Below the pieces are notes generated by a model. The model did not search any database. It was given only the letters and a program-made list of their open reading frames with translations, and was not told the origin of the DNA. The position numbers were made by a program, and so were the translations under genes. A stretch of DNA of 64,000 bases from Rhodopseudomonas pentothenatexigens (GTDB taxonomy: Bacteria; Pseudomonadota; Alphaproteobacteria; Rhizobiales; Xanthobacteraceae), in the NCBI RefSeq assembly GCF_900218015.1, contig NZ_UFQQ01000007.1, positions 62,001 through 126,000 on the forward strand. Reading direction: 5' to 3'. Every line of letters begins with the position of its first letter. Position 1 is the first letter of the stretch. Below are positions 44,762 through 54,354 of the stretch, piece by piece.

Positions 44762-45739
44762 TTATTGGCCGAGAAACGCTGCAAGTTTGCTGAACAGCGG
44801 ATTTTCCTTGTCGAACACGTAGTCGAGCGGGGCCACCGAGACGGTGTCGGCGCCGTGCTGGCGCAGGAAACTACCGAGCGCATAGATCTGCGCCGGCGGG
44901 CAATGCAGCGTCAGCATCCCGGACGAGGTCGGGCCGCCGAACGGCGACACCACGCCGAACCGGGTGTGGGCCTCGGCCAGCAGCGCGTCGTTGCAGCCCT
45001 TGAACCGGGTGCGGACTTCCTTGTACTTGCCGGCACGGGCGCGCGAGGCGATGTGATCGAGGATCACACGCGCGGTTTCGCGGTTCGCCTCGCTCCAGTC
45101 GGCCTCGCGCGAGGCCACCAGGTTGGCCTGGCTGCGCAGCATCACGCCGTCGTCGAGCACCTTCAGCCCGTTGGCGGCGAGCGTCGCCCCGGTGGTGGTG
45201 ATGTCGACGATCATCTCGGCGGTACCGACCGCGGGCGCGCCTTCGGTGGCGCCGGCGCTCTCGACAATGCGGTAGTCGACGACGTTGTGCGCGGCGAAGA
45301 AGCCGCGGGTCAGGTTGATGTACTTGGTCGCGACCCGCATCCGGCGGTTGTGCTGGGCGCGGAAGCCGGTGGTGACGTCGTCGAGGTCGGCCATGGTGCG
45401 GACGTCGATCCAGGCCTGCGGCACCGCCACCACGACGTTGGCGTAGCCGAATCCGAGCCCGTCGATCAGCAGCACCCGCTTGTCGGCCTCGGCGATGTTC
45501 TCGCGCACCAGGTCTTCGCCGGTGACGCCGAAATGCACCGAGCCGCGCGCCAGATTGGCGGCGATCTCGCTCGCCGACAGATAGGCGACCTCGACATTGT
45601 CGAGGCCCGCAATGGTGCCGCGATAATCGCGGGCGCCGCCCGGCTTGCTCAGCGCCAGTCCGGCGCGAGCGAAGAAGGCTTCGGCGTTTTCCTGCAGGCG
45701 GCCCTTGGACGGGACCGCGAGAACGAACGGCGCGCTCAT
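44762..45739 (-). CDS. hisG: ATP phosphoribosyltransferase catalytic subunit HisG
   Basis: A 325-residue enzyme for the first step of histidine synthesis (PRPP + ATP). The N-terminal [20 protein letters not shown] and the PRPP-loop region [20 protein letters not shown] are clear. A C-terminal segment ([28 protein letters not shown]) looks like the ACT-type regulatory domain of long-form HisG, yet a HisZ gene is also present. The start overlaps the hisZ stop by 4 nt (ATGA), so the two are co-translated. Confidence 0.95.
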   Translation of the reverse strand: MSAPFVLAVPSKGRLQENAEAFFARAGLALSKPGGARDYRGTIAGLDNVEVAYLSASEIAANLARGSVHFGVTGEDLVRENIAEADKRVLLIDGLGFGYANVVVAVPQAWIDVRTMADLDDVTTGFRAQHNRRMRVATKYINLTRGFFAAHNVVDYRIVESAGATEGAPAVGTAEMIVDITTTGATLAANGLKVLDDGVMLRSQANLVASREADWSEANRETARVILDHIASRARAGKYKEVRTRFKGCNDALLAEAHTRFGVVSPFGGPTSSGMLTLHCPPAQIYALGSFLRQHGADTVSVAPLDYVFDKENPLFSKLAAFLGQ

Positions 45740-46884
45740 GCGGCACCTCCGGCGCTGGTCTGTTTCATCGCCTCGATCCAGATCGAGAAGCCGACCGCGG
45801 GGATCGGCGAGGCGGCGCCGAGCTGACTCATCAGCCCGTCGTAGCGGCCGCCGGCGACCAGCGGCTCGTCGCCGTTGCCGACGCGGTGCAGCTCGAATTC
45901 GAAGCCGGTGTAGTAATCGACGCCGCGGCCGAACGCGGTGGAGAACCGCACCGTGTCGAGGTCGATGCCGCGATCGGCCATGAAGCCGATCCGCGCCTCG
46001 AACTGATCGATCGCCGCATCGATCGACAATTTCGCATCGGCGGCGAGTGCGCGCAGCGCCTTCAGCGCGTCGGTCGGCGCGCCGGCGATCGCCAGGAAGC
46101 GCTTGATCTTGTCGAGCGCGTCGCGTGGCAGCGCGCCGCTCTTCAGCGTCGACTGCTCGAGGAAGCGATCGGCGATCTCGGCGACCGAGCGGCCGCCCAA
46201 CGTGGTGGCGCCGGCGATCGACATCAGGTCGGTGACCAGCGCCAGCGCCGCCTTGCGGTCGGAGCCGGCGAGCGCGGCGAGCACGCCCTCGTATTCGTTG
46301 CTGGTCGAGGGCGCCAGCGTCAGCCGTTCCAGATCGTGCGCCAGGCTGGCCTTGCGGTGAAAATCCTTCATCAGCCGCCGCCGCCACACCGGCATCAGGT
46401 CGAGCGCGTCGATCAATGCGGCGAACAGCGCGACGTCGCCGGTGCGGATCTCGACCCCGCCCGCCTTGAGCGCCGTGGTGGCACCGAGCGCCAGCGCCAG
46501 CATCTCGGCATCGGCCGCGGCGCGGTCCTGGCGGCCGAACGATTCGATGCCGGCCTGCAGGAATTCACTCGGCTTGCCGCCGCGCTGCCGGAACACCGGG
46601 CCGAGATAGCAGAACCCGACCGGCTGCCCGACGGCCTGCGATGCGAGGTATTCGCGCGCCACCGGGATCGTCAGGTCGGGGCGCAGGCACAGCTCCTCGC
46701 CGCTGCCGTCGGTGGTCAGATACAGGCTCTTGCGGATGTCCTCGCCCGACAGGTCGAGGAATGGTTCGGCGGGCTGCAGGATCGGCGGCGTGGCCTGGGC
46801 GTAGCCGGCCTCGGCGAAAGATTGCAGCAGCGCCTCCGCCCACGCGGCGGATCCGGTCGCGCGAGCGGCGGCGGTGTTTGTCAT
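45736..46884 (-). CDS. hisZ: ATP phosphoribosyltransferase regulatory subunit HisZ
   Basis: A 382-residue HisRS-like paralogue without the anticodon-binding domain. Motif-2-like [18 protein letters not shown] and the C-terminal [16 protein letters not shown], with [14 protein letters not shown], identify it. HisZ partners with HisG to form the active, histidine-regulated enzyme. It precedes hisG with a 4 nt overlap. The remaining his genes are not in the window. Confidence 0.92.
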   Translation of the reverse strand: MTNTAAARATGSAAWAEALLQSFAEAGYAQATPPILQPAEPFLDLSGEDIRKSLYLTTDGSGEELCLRPDLTIPVAREYLASQAVGQPVGFCYLGPVFRQRGGKPSEFLQAGIESFGRQDRAAADAEMLALALGATTALKAGGVEIRTGDVALFAALIDALDLMPVWRRRLMKDFHRKASLAHDLERLTLAPSTSNEYEGVLAALAGSDRKAALALVTDLMSIAGATTLGGRSVAEIADRFLEQSTLKSGALPRDALDKIKRFLAIAGAPTDALKALRALAADAKLSIDAAIDQFEARIGFMADRGIDLDTVRFSTAFGRGVDYYTGFEFELHRVGNGDEPLVAGGRYDGLMSQLGAASPIPAVGFSIWIEAMKQTSAGGAA

Positions 46885-47009
46885 GATCGGTCAGTCCTGC
46901 GGTCCCGGGCAGGGAGGGTGGAACAGAAAACGTTGGTCGGCGCAGCCCTTAACACGGGCGGATGACAGATTCGACCGTCATCAGCCGGCAGGCTGGAAAG
47001 GCGATGGCT

Positions 47010-47783
47010 TCAATGGTCGAATATTGTTCCGGCATCCTTCCAGTCACCCACCACCGCCTGAACCAGCGCCAGAGCCGCGACCGCCGCGGTATCGGCCCGC
47101 ATGATCCGCGGGCCGAGCGCCAGCCGCAGGATATTCGGCTGTTTCAGCAGCACGCCTCGCTCCTCGGTAGAAAATCCGCCTTCCGGCCCGACCAGCAGAT
47201 CGACGCCCTTCGTTGCCGCATCCCGCGCGGCCGTGAGCGCCGCGACCGGATCGGCGATTTCTGCGTCTTCGTCGCAGAACACCAGCAGCCGTTCGCCGCC
47301 GGCGCGGCCGGCCAGGAACCGGTCCAGGCCGATCGGTTCGCCGACCTCGGCGAGGCTGAGGATGCCGCATTGCTCGGCGGCTTCGACCACGTTGGCGCGC
47401 ATCCGCTCGGTGTTCAGGCGGTGCACCTGGGTGTGCTGGGTGAGCACCGGCTGCAGCCGGCCGGCACCCATTTCCACAGCCTTTTGAGCCATATAGTCGA
47501 GCCTGGCGTGTTTCAGCGGGGCGAACACATAGGCGACGTCGGGCAGGCGGTCCTGCGGCCGGATCTGCTCCGCCACCTCCAGCGCTTCGGGGCGCTTGCG
47601 GCCCGCGATGGTGGCGCGCCATTCGCCGTCGCGGCCGTTGAAGGCCAGCACGGCGGCGCCAGCCCCGAGCCGTAGCACATTACCGAGATAGTTGCCCTGG
47701 TCGCGCCCAAGCGGCACCTGTGCACCAGGTGCCAGGGCAGCCTCGACGAAAAGGCGGGGGCTGCGGAAGTCGTATCTGCTCAT
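47010..47783 (-). CDS. rsmE: 16S rRNA (uracil(1498)-N3)-methyltransferase RsmE
   Basis: A 257-residue SPOUT methyltransferase. The N-terminal PUA-like part (SPRLFVEAALAPG ... NYLGNVLRLGAGAAVLAF NG) is followed by the knotted SAM-binding region with LLVGPEGGFSTEE and LALGPRIMRADTAAVAALAL VQ, the RsmE signature. It methylates U1498 in the ribosomal decoding site. Monocistronic, divergent from the next gene. Confidence 0.93.
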   Translation of the reverse strand: MSRYDFRSPRLFVEAALAPGAQVPLGRDQGNYLGNVLRLGAGAAVLAFNGRDGEWRATIAGRKRPEALEVAEQIRPQDRLPDVAYVFAPLKHARLDYMAQKAVEMGAGRLQPVLTQHTQVHRLNTERMRANVVEAAEQCGILSLAEVGEPIGLDRFLAGRAGGERLLVFCDEDAEIADPVAALTAARDAATKGVDLLVGPEGGFSTEERGVLLKQPNILRLALGPRIMRADTAAVAALALVQAVVGDWKDAGTIFDH

Positions 47784-47975
47784 CGGCGGGTTCTCACGAG
47801 CCGCTTCTAGCCCAATTTTTCAAGAATATCAGCCGCCTGTGGGGCGAAGCGCCGCGCTGCCGCCCCAATCACCGGGTTGTTAAGGGCGATCCGGAATCGT
47901 AAAAGGCCCTGAGCATCGCTATTTCTCGATGTGGACGGGCGAGTGGGACCATCGAACCTTGCCGGAGGAGCAACC

Positions 47976-48686
47976 TTGATCATCCGACGTTTGATCGTAC
48001 CGGCGTTAGCCGCCGCATTCGCCGTCCCGGCGGCGCCGGCGCTCGCCCAGGGTGCGTTTCCCGCGCCGCTACCGAGCCAGTCGGCCGCCTCGCCATTTCC
48101 GGCACCGCTGCCGAACCAGTCGTCATCATCGTCCACCGCGTCGAGCAACAGTTCGGTGTTCCCGCCGGTCAACGGCTCGGGCGGATCGTTTCCGGCCGCG
48201 GGCGCCGCCCCGATCGCCGGTGGTGGCGGCGCTTTCGGTCCGCCGCCCGGCGCTGCGCCGATGGGGCAGCAGGCCGGCGGTGAGGCCTGCATGAACGACT
48301 TCCTCAAGCTCCGCAAAGAAGCCGAGAAGCGCGGTCAGGCGATCCAGGCCGCCGGCAAGCGCAAAGCGCCGGCGACTGAGGCCTGCAAGCTGATCGGCGC
48401 TTTCGCCAGTTCCGAAGTGGCGATGATCAAATACGTCGTCAGCAACGCCAAGCGTTGCGGCATTCCAAACGACATCGCCGACCAGCTCAAAACGGGTCAC
48501 AAGCGGACCGAGCAGATGCAAAAGCAGGTCTGCAACATCGCCGAGCAGCAGCAGCGCGGTCCGGCCGGACCGAGCTTCGCCGACGTGCTCGGCTCGTCGA
48601 CCGCTGCGCCGGAAGCCAATACTGCGGCCAAGAAGTTCGGCGGCACCACCTTCGACACCCTCAACGGCAACGTGCTGGCGCGATGA
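47976..48686 (+). CDS. Exported Ser/Pro/Gly-rich protein with a cysteine-containing C-terminal domain
   Basis: About 236 residues. A TTG start at 47976 is chosen because GGAGGAG lies 6 nt upstream; it gives a signal peptide ending AAPALAQG. A low-complexity linker (LPSQSAASPFPAPLPNQSSS, then Gly/Pro) follows. The helical domain starts EACMNDFLKLRKEAEKRG and has four Cys (EACMN, EACKL, AKRCG, QVCNI), which could form two disulfides. It is a family seen in Bradyrhizobiaceae with no known function. The stop overlaps the ubiA start (ATGA). Confidence 0.65.
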   Translation: MIIRRLIVPALAAAFAVPAAPALAQGAFPAPLPSQSAASPFPAPLPNQSSSSSTASSNSSVFPPVNGSGGSFPAAGAAPIAGGGGAFGPPPGAAPMGQQAGGEACMNDFLKLRKEAEKRGQAIQAAGKRKAPATEACKLIGAFASSEVAMIKYVVSNAKRCGIPNDIADQLKTGHKRTEQMQKQVCNIAEQQQRGPAGPSFADVLGSSTAAPEANTAAKKFGGTTFDTLNGNVLAR

Positions 48687-49633
48687 GCGGCGTTCCGGCC
48701 AGCGGCGCGGCCGGGCGGGTCGCCGACTCCACCGGAAACTGGGTCGACAACCACGCGCCGTTATGGACGCGGCCGTATTTGCGGCTGGCGCGGTTCGATC
48801 GTCCGATCGGCTCCTGGCTGCTGCTGATGCCGTGCCTGTGGTCGGCGGCGCTTGCCGCCGGCATCGCCCACGACCTCAGCCGTCTGCCACTGTTCTGCGC
48901 GCTGTTCTTCATCGGCTCGTTCGTGATGCGCGGCGCCGGCTGCACCTGGAACGACATCACCGATCGCGATCTCGACGACAAGGTCGAGCGCACCAGGTCG
49001 CGGCCGATTCCGGCCGGACAGGTCACCGCCAAGCAGGCGGCGGTGTTCATGGTGCTGCTTTGCCTGACCGGTCTAGTCGTGTTGCTGCAGTTCAACAGCT
49101 TCGCGATTGCCACCGGCATCGCTTCGCTGATCATCGTCGCGGCCTATCCGTTCATGAAGCGGATCACCTACTGGCCCCAATTCGTGCTCGGACTGGCGTT
49201 CTCATGGGGCGCGCTGATGGGCTTCGCCGCCACCTTCGAGCGGCTCGATCTGGTGGCGTTCGTGCTGTATGCCGGCTCGATTTCCTGGGTGATCGGCTAC
49301 GATACGATCTATGCGCATCAGGACGCCGAAGACGATCTGATGGTCGGCATCAAGTCGACGGCGCTGCTGTTCGGCGAAAACACCAGGCTGGCACTGGTGC
49401 TGCTGTTCGGCCTGGCGGTGAGCCTGGTCGGTGTGGCGCTGAAGCTCGCCGATGCCGGCTGGCTCGCCTGGATCGGTCTCGCCGCGTTTGCTGCGCATCT
49501 GGTGCAGCAGATCGTGCGGCTCGACATTCACGACAGCCCGCTGTGCCTGAAGCTGTTCAAGTCGAACCGCGACGCCGGCCTGCTGCTGTTCGGCGGCCTG
49601 GTGGCCGACGCCGTCTCCCGCAGCATGGCGTGA
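48683..49633 (+). CDS. ubiA: 4-hydroxybenzoate polyprenyltransferase UbiA
   Basis: A 316-residue integral membrane prenyltransferase of ubiquinone synthesis. The two Asp-rich motifs are NDITDRDLDDKVERTRSRP (first Mg-diphosphate site) and YDTIYAHQDAEDD (second). Eight or nine hydrophobic segments are present. It attaches the polyprenyl tail to 4-hydroxybenzoate. The ATG overlaps the stop of the exported-protein gene. Confidence 0.93.
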   Translation: MSGVPASGAAGRVADSTGNWVDNHAPLWTRPYLRLARFDRPIGSWLLLMPCLWSAALAAGIAHDLSRLPLFCALFFIGSFVMRGAGCTWNDITDRDLDDKVERTRSRPIPAGQVTAKQAAVFMVLLCLTGLVVLLQFNSFAIATGIASLIIVAAYPFMKRITYWPQFVLGLAFSWGALMGFAATFERLDLVAFVLYAGSISWVIGYDTIYAHQDAEDDLMVGIKSTALLFGENTRLALVLLFGLAVSLVGVALKLADAGWLAWIGLAAFAAHLVQQIVRLDIHDSPLCLKLFKSNRDAGLLLFGGLVADAVSRSMA

Positions 49634-49670
49634 GGCCGGGCGGCGCCCGGCGCGGTCACCCGATGAATGA

Positions 49671-50195
49671 TTAGTCCCGCGCGATGATCTCGCGTTCGCC
49701 GGCGAAGCTCTTCGGCGCATCGAGCAGACGGCCGCTCCTTCGACGCATCAGGAAGCGCGGACGCCGCTTGCTGATTACATGATGACGGCGGCGGCGCTGC
49801 GCGGGTTCGCGAAGCTTGTCTTCGGGAAGCTGCGGTAGTCCGAAGATTTCACTCCACAGTGCCCACATCCGTTCGATCTCCTCGGCATCGTCGCTGATCC
49901 CGAGCGGGATCGACAGCGACGGATCGCGGTGCACCAGCATCAGCATGCGACCGTCGTCGAGGCCGCGGCAGCCGATGCCGCGAAAGTCGCTGACGCTGAC
50001 GTTCACCGCCATTCGCATGCCGGCGACGGCGCGGCGCAGCACCACCCGTTCGCGGTGTAGCTCGATTTGCCGGATGCCGCCGTCGGCCCGCACATCGTGC
50101 GCGTCGAAGCGGATTGGCAGTGAGAGAGGGTCGAGCCGCAGATCGCGGCTCGACCCGGCGAGGTTGGCCCCGCCTGTTGCTGTTTGACGCCTCAC
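49671..50195 (-). CDS. DUF6101 family protein
   Basis: A 174-residue basic protein starting at GTG 50195 with GGGGAGA 9 nt upstream. The beta-rich N-terminal half (LDPLSLPIRFDAHDVRADGG, VVLRRAVAGMRMAVNVSVSD FRGI) and the Arg-rich C-terminus (QRRRRHHVISKRRPRFLMRR R) match the uncharacterised DUF6101 family of Rhizobiales. It is convergent with ubiA. Confidence 0.7.
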   Translation of the reverse strand: MRRQTATGGANLAGSSRDLRLDPLSLPIRFDAHDVRADGGIRQIELHRERVVLRRAVAGMRMAVNVSVSDFRGIGCRGLDDGRMLMLVHRDPSLSIPLGISDDAEEIERMWALWSEIFGLPQLPEDKLREPAQRRRRHHVISKRRPRFLMRRRSGRLLDAPKSFAGEREIIARD

Positions 50196-50494
50196 GGCTT
50201 TGATCTCCCCGCCGGAATTATGTTCCCGGTCGATGCGAGACAGCTTGCCAGAGCCCGGTCCGGATTCGCTTAAAAAGGCTGGTTAATCGAAACTGACCCG
50301 GCCTGCTTCGCAGCTCATGATTGACAGAACCTTGGCCGGCATGATTGACGCAATCTTGCGCCCGGCTCGGCGAACGATTTGTTGCGGTTCGGTGCAAAGT
50401 GCTTGAAGTCCGTGCCGAACAGGCACATCTGTGAGGTTCCCAGCGCGTGTCCGCTGCCCTCGCGTCGTTACTTCCAGCCTTAGGAATTGTATTT
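50196..50494. other. Divergent intergenic region before pmbA
   Basis: 299 bases with no supported gene. It carries promoters for the DUF6101 gene (minus) and pmbA (plus). An AT-rich patch at 50265-50290 (CGCTTAAAAAGGCTGGTTAA) may be promoter sequence. Confidence 0.35.
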
Positions 50495-51892
50495 GTGAAC
50501 TCTTCACCAAGCGCACGTTCGCCGGCTTCGTCCCCTGTGGATTCCGCTCTGCTCGATCAGTCGGCACTGAGCGATCTGGCGCAGCGGCTGGTGGAGGCTG
50601 CGCGTCGCGCCGGGGCCGATCAGGCAGACGCAGTGGCGGTGCGCGGCGTGTCGCACGGCGTCGAAGTGCGCGATGGCCGGATGCAGGAATCCGAGCGCAG
50701 CGAGGGCGACGACGTCGGCCTACGCGTGATCGTCGGCCGCCGCCAGGCGGTGGTCTCGACCAACGACATCAGCGGTGATGCGGTCACTAAGCTCGCCGAG
50801 CGGGCGGTGGCGATGGCTCGCGTCGCGCCGGACGACAAATATGTCGGCCTCGCCGATCCGGAGTTGTTGGCGCACGACTTCCCCGATCTCGATCTGCTCG
50901 ATCCCAATACTCCGTCCACTGCCGAACTCGAGCAGCGCGCTCGCGCTGCGGAAGCGGCGGCGCTCGCTGTCCCGGGGATCACCAAATCGGGCGGCGCCTC
51001 GGCCTCGTCGGGGATCGGCGGTATGGTCCTGGTGACGTCGACCGGCTTCCACGGCGCCTTCCTGCGCTCCAGCCAGAGCATCTCGATGACCGCAATCGCG
51101 GGCGACGGCACCGGCATGGAGCGGGATTACGAATACACCACGGCGCCGCATGCCTCCGATCTGATGTCCCCCGAGCGGGTCGGCCGGGTCGCCGGCGAAC
51201 GCACCGCGGCACGCCTCGGGCCGCGCAAGGTCGAGACCTGCAAAGTGCCGGTCGTATTCGATCCGCGTGTCGCCGGCTCGCTGGTCGGGCATCTGGTCGG
51301 CGCCGCCAACGGCGCCTCGATCGCCCGCAAGACCTCGTTCCTGAAAGACCGACTCGGCCAGAAGCTGTTCAAGGACGGCATCCGTATCGTCGATGATCCG
51401 CTGCGCACGCGCGGGCTGCGTTCGCAGGCCTTCGACGCCGAGGGCGTCGCGGTGAAGCCGCTGTCGATCGTCGACGACGGTGTGCTAACCTCGTGGCTGC
51501 TGGATTGCGCCACGGCACGCGAACTCGGCCTCGCCACCACCGGGCACGCGCATCGCGGGGTGTCGTCGTCGCCGTCGCCGGGGCCGTACAATCTGCATCT
51601 CGAAGCCGGCCCGCTCAGCCCGGGCGAGCTGATCGCCGACATCAAGCAGGGTTTCTACGTCACCGACCTGATCGGTTCCGGCGTCAACGGCGTGACCGGC
51701 GACTACAGCCGCGGTGCCGCCGGCTTCTGGATCGAAAACGGTGAACGAACCTACGCGGTCAGCGAAGTCACCATCGCCGGGCACCTGCTCGACATGTACA
51801 AGACGTTGACGCCGGCCAGCGACCTGACCTTCCGCTACGGCGTCAACGCGCCGACACTGCGGATCGAGGGACTGACGATTGCCGGACGCTAG
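50495..51892 (+). CDS. pmbA: TldD/PmbA family metalloprotease subunit PmbA (TldE)
   Basis: About 465 residues. PmbA/TldE pairs with TldD to form a broad peptidase that matures small peptides and degrades CcdA-like antitoxins. Family segments seen are VRDGRMQESERSEGDDVGLR VIVG, GHAHRGVSSSPSPGPYNLHL and DLIGSGVNGVTGDYSRGAAG FW. PmbA lacks the HExxH zinc motif of TldD, and none is seen here. GTG 50495 with AGGA upstream is the best start; GTG 50447 would add 16 residues. The C-terminus overlaps the next gene by 14 nt. Confidence 0.88.
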   Translation: MNSSPSARSPASSPVDSALLDQSALSDLAQRLVEAARRAGADQADAVAVRGVSHGVEVRDGRMQESERSEGDDVGLRVIVGRRQAVVSTNDISGDAVTKLAERAVAMARVAPDDKYVGLADPELLAHDFPDLDLLDPNTPSTAELEQRARAAEAAALAVPGITKSGGASASSGIGGMVLVTSTGFHGAFLRSSQSISMTAIAGDGTGMERDYEYTTAPHASDLMSPERVGRVAGERTAARLGPRKVETCKVPVVFDPRVAGSLVGHLVGAANGASIARKTSFLKDRLGQKLFKDGIRIVDDPLRTRGLRSQAFDAEGVAVKPLSIVDDGVLTSWLLDCATARELGLATTGHAHRGVSSSPSPGPYNLHLEAGPLSPGELIADIKQGFYVTDLIGSGVNGVTGDYSRGAAGFWIENGERTYAVSEVTIAGHLLDMYKTLTPASDLTFRYGVNAPTLRIEGLTIAGR

Positions 51893-52694
51893 TCCAGATA
51901 CCACGCACATTGCCGTCGGGCCGCACGATGCGGCGCTGCTCGCCGACACGGTGCGCGAGGCCGGCGCTCTGGCGCTGTCGATGTTCCGCACCGAGCTGCG
52001 GACCTGGACCAAGGGCGCATCCTCGCCGGTGTCGGAAGCCGACATTGCCGTCGACCAACTGATCCGCCGCCGTCTGCAGGAGGCGACTCCGCGCTACGGC
52101 TGGCTGTCGGAAGAGAGCGCCGACGATCTGGTGCGGCTCGACAGGGAACAGGTCTGGATCGTCGACCCGATCGACGGCACCCGAGCTTATCTGGCCGGGC
52201 GCGAGGATTGGTGCGTATCGGTCGCGCTGGTCGCGGCTGCCAGACCGGTGCTCGCCGCGGTGTTCGCACCGGCGTCGGGTGAATTCTTCTTTGCGGTCCG
52301 CGGCGCGGGCGCCTCGCTTAACGGCGCTGCGCTGCGCGCCAGTGGCGGTGCCGCCCTCGAAGGCGCCAAGGTCGCCGGGCCGAAGCCACTGATCGAACGG
52401 CTGCGGCTGCCCGCGGGCGCGCTCATTATGCCGCGAATTGGATCGTTGGCGTTGCGCCTGTGCCGGGTTGCCGATCGCGGGGTCGACGTTGCGTTTGCCG
52501 GAGGGCAGAGCCGCGATTGGGATCTTGCGGCGGCCGATTTGATCGTGCACGAAGCGGATGGTACACTGACAACTCTCGCGGGCGAAACGGTCGTCTACAA
52601 CCGCCCCGAGGTCACGCATGGCGTGCTGGTGGCTGCGGGACGCGAACGTCATGCTCACATCGTCGAGCATTTTCGCGATTCTCCGCGAAGCTGA
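51879..52694 (+). CDS. Inositol-monophosphatase/CysQ-like phosphatase
   Basis: A 271-residue FIG-superfamily phosphatase. Metal-binding motifs are YGWLSEESADD (Glu), WIVDPIDGTRAYLAG (DPIDGT) and SRDWDLAAADLIVHEADG (WDLAAADL). Homologues next to lpxK-type genes are often annotated as CysQ (3'-phosphoadenosine 5'-phosphate nucleotidase). The start is TTG 51879, with GAGGG 7 nt upstream, overlapping pmbA, so it is translationally coupled. Confidence 0.85.
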   Translation: MPDASPDTTHIAVGPHDAALLADTVREAGALALSMFRTELRTWTKGASSPVSEADIAVDQLIRRRLQEATPRYGWLSEESADDLVRLDREQVWIVDPIDGTRAYLAGREDWCVSVALVAAARPVLAAVFAPASGEFFFAVRGAGASLNGAALRASGGAALEGAKVAGPKPLIERLRLPAGALIMPRIGSLALRLCRVADRGVDVAFAGGQSRDWDLAAADLIVHEADGTLTTLAGETVVYNRPEVTHGVLVAAGRERHAHIVEHFRDSPRS

Positions 52695-52731
52695 GCGCGC
52701 GCGTGCCTGTTCGCCGCAATGAGGAAGTTTG

Positions 52732-52980
52732 ATGTCGGACAATGCGCAGCAATTGCTCCACCTCGTAATCGGAGGAGAATTGACGGACCTCGAGAACGTG
52801 ACATTTCGCGATCTCGACAAGGTCGACATCGTCGGGGTGTATCCGAACTACGCGGCAGCCTACGCGGCGTGGAAGGCCCGGGCGCATCAGACGGTCGATA
52901 ATGCGCACATGCGGTACTTCATCGTTCATCTGCATCGGCTGCTCGACCCCGACAAAGAAGCCAGATCCGCGCAGCACTGA
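52732..52980 (+). CDS. DUF4170 family small protein
   Basis: An 82-residue protein starting at ATG 52732 with GAGGAAG 5 nt upstream. The core FRDLDKVDIVGVYPNYAAAY AAWKARAHQTVDNAHMRYFI VHLHRLLDP is the DUF4170 signature. This family is found next to waaA and lpxK in many alphaproteobacteria, suggesting a link to lipid A or Kdo transfer, but no function is shown. Confidence 0.8.
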   Translation: MSDNAQQLLHLVIGGELTDLENVTFRDLDKVDIVGVYPNYAAAYAAWKARAHQTVDNAHMRYFIVHLHRLLDPDKEARSAQH

Positions 52981-53049
52981 CCGCGCAGGACTGACGATGC
53001 CGCTTCGCGACGATGCGCGTCACCTTCGCGGTGACAGACGGGGCCGTTG

Positions 53050-54354
53050 ATGGTCGATCCGGTGCCGATGACGTTGCGCGCCTATCGCAGGCTGACCGCT
53101 GCCGCCGCGCCGCTGGCGTCGCTGTGGATCGGCCGGCGGTTGAAGCAGGGCAAGGAAGATCCGGCCCGCGTCGGCGAACGCCGCGGGATCAGCAAAGACG
53201 TCCGGCCGTACGGCCCGTTGGTGTGGATCCATGGCGCCAGCGTCGGCGAGGTGCTGGCCGCGGCCGGACTGATCGAGCGGCTGCGCGCCCTCAATCTGCG
53301 CATCCTGCTCACCTCCGGCACGCTGACCTCGGCCGAGGTGGTGGCGAGCCGGTTTCCGCCGGACATCATCCATCAGTTCATTCCCTACGACGCGCCGCGC
53401 TTCGTTGATCGCTTCCTCGATCATTGGCGCCCCAGCCTGGCGCTGTTCATCGAATCCGATCTGTGGCCGAACCTGATCCTCGCCGCCTCGGCGCGGCGGG
53501 TGCCGATGGTGCTGATCAACGGCCGGATGTCGCAGCGCTCGTTTCCGCGCTGGCAGCGTGCCTCCGCGACGATCGGTGCGCTGCTCGGCCGGTTCGACAT
53601 CTGTCTGGCGCAGTCGCGGATCGATGCCGAGCGCTTCAGTGCGCTCGGTAGCCCGAGTGTGATCACCACCGGCAACCTGAAGATGGACGTCGCTCCGCCG
53701 CCGGCCGATCCGGCGCGGCTGGAGCGGCTGCTCGCCGTGACCCGCGGCCGTCCAGTGATCGTTGCAGCCTCGACCCACCCCGGCGAGGAGGAATTGCTGA
53801 TCGACGCGCATCGCCGGCTGACCGCGAGCTTCCCGACACTGCTCTCGGTGATCGTGCCGCGGCATCCGCATCGCGGCGAGCAGGTCGCCGGTCTGGTCGA
53901 GGCTGCCGGCCTGCCGGTCGCGCTGCGCTCTCGCGAACAGCAACCGATGGCCGCGACCGCGATCTACGTCGCCGACACCATGGGTGAACTCGGGCTGTTC
54001 TATCGTCTGGCGCCGATCGTGTTCATGGGGGGCTCGCTGGTCGAGCACGGCGGCCAGAATCCGATCGAGCCGGTCAAGCTCGGCGCCGCGATCGTGCACG
54101 GTCCGCACGTCTCCAACTTCACCGACATCTACCGTGCACTCGACGATGAAGGCGGTGCGTTCGCCGTGCCCGATGTCGACGCGCTGGTGCTGCGGATCTC
54201 GTCGCTGCTGTCGAACCACGACGCGCGGCAGATCTCGATCACGGCGGCCACCAACGTGGTCGACCGTCTCGGCGGCGCGCTCGACCGCACCATCGCGGCG
54301 CTCGAGCCCTATCTGCTGCAATTGCAGATCGAACAGGGTGCTGCGAATGCGTGA
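53050..54354 (+). CDS. waaA: 3-deoxy-D-manno-octulosonic acid transferase WaaA (KdtA)
   Basis: A 434-residue GT-B glycosyltransferase with an N-terminal membrane anchor. Conserved features are VWIHGASVGEVLAAAGLIER, LLTSGTLTSAEVV, FIESDLWPNLI, TTGNLKMD and FMGGSLVEHGGQNPIEPVKL G in the donor-binding half. It adds Kdo to lipid IVA. Start at ATG 53050 after ACGGGG; a TTG at 53047 is also in frame. It overlaps lpxK by 8 nt. Confidence 0.93.
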   Translation: MVDPVPMTLRAYRRLTAAAAPLASLWIGRRLKQGKEDPARVGERRGISKDVRPYGPLVWIHGASVGEVLAAAGLIERLRALNLRILLTSGTLTSAEVVASRFPPDIIHQFIPYDAPRFVDRFLDHWRPSLALFIESDLWPNLILAASARRVPMVLINGRMSQRSFPRWQRASATIGALLGRFDICLAQSRIDAERFSALGSPSVITTGNLKMDVAPPPADPARLERLLAVTRGRPVIVAASTHPGEEELLIDAHRRLTASFPTLLSVIVPRHPHRGEQVAGLVEAAGLPVALRSREQQPMAATAIYVADTMGELGLFYRLAPIVFMGGSLVEHGGQNPIEPVKLGAAIVHGPHVSNFTDIYRALDDEGGAFAVPDVDALVLRISSLLSNHDARQISITAATNVVDRLGGALDRTIAALEPYLLQLQIEQGAANA

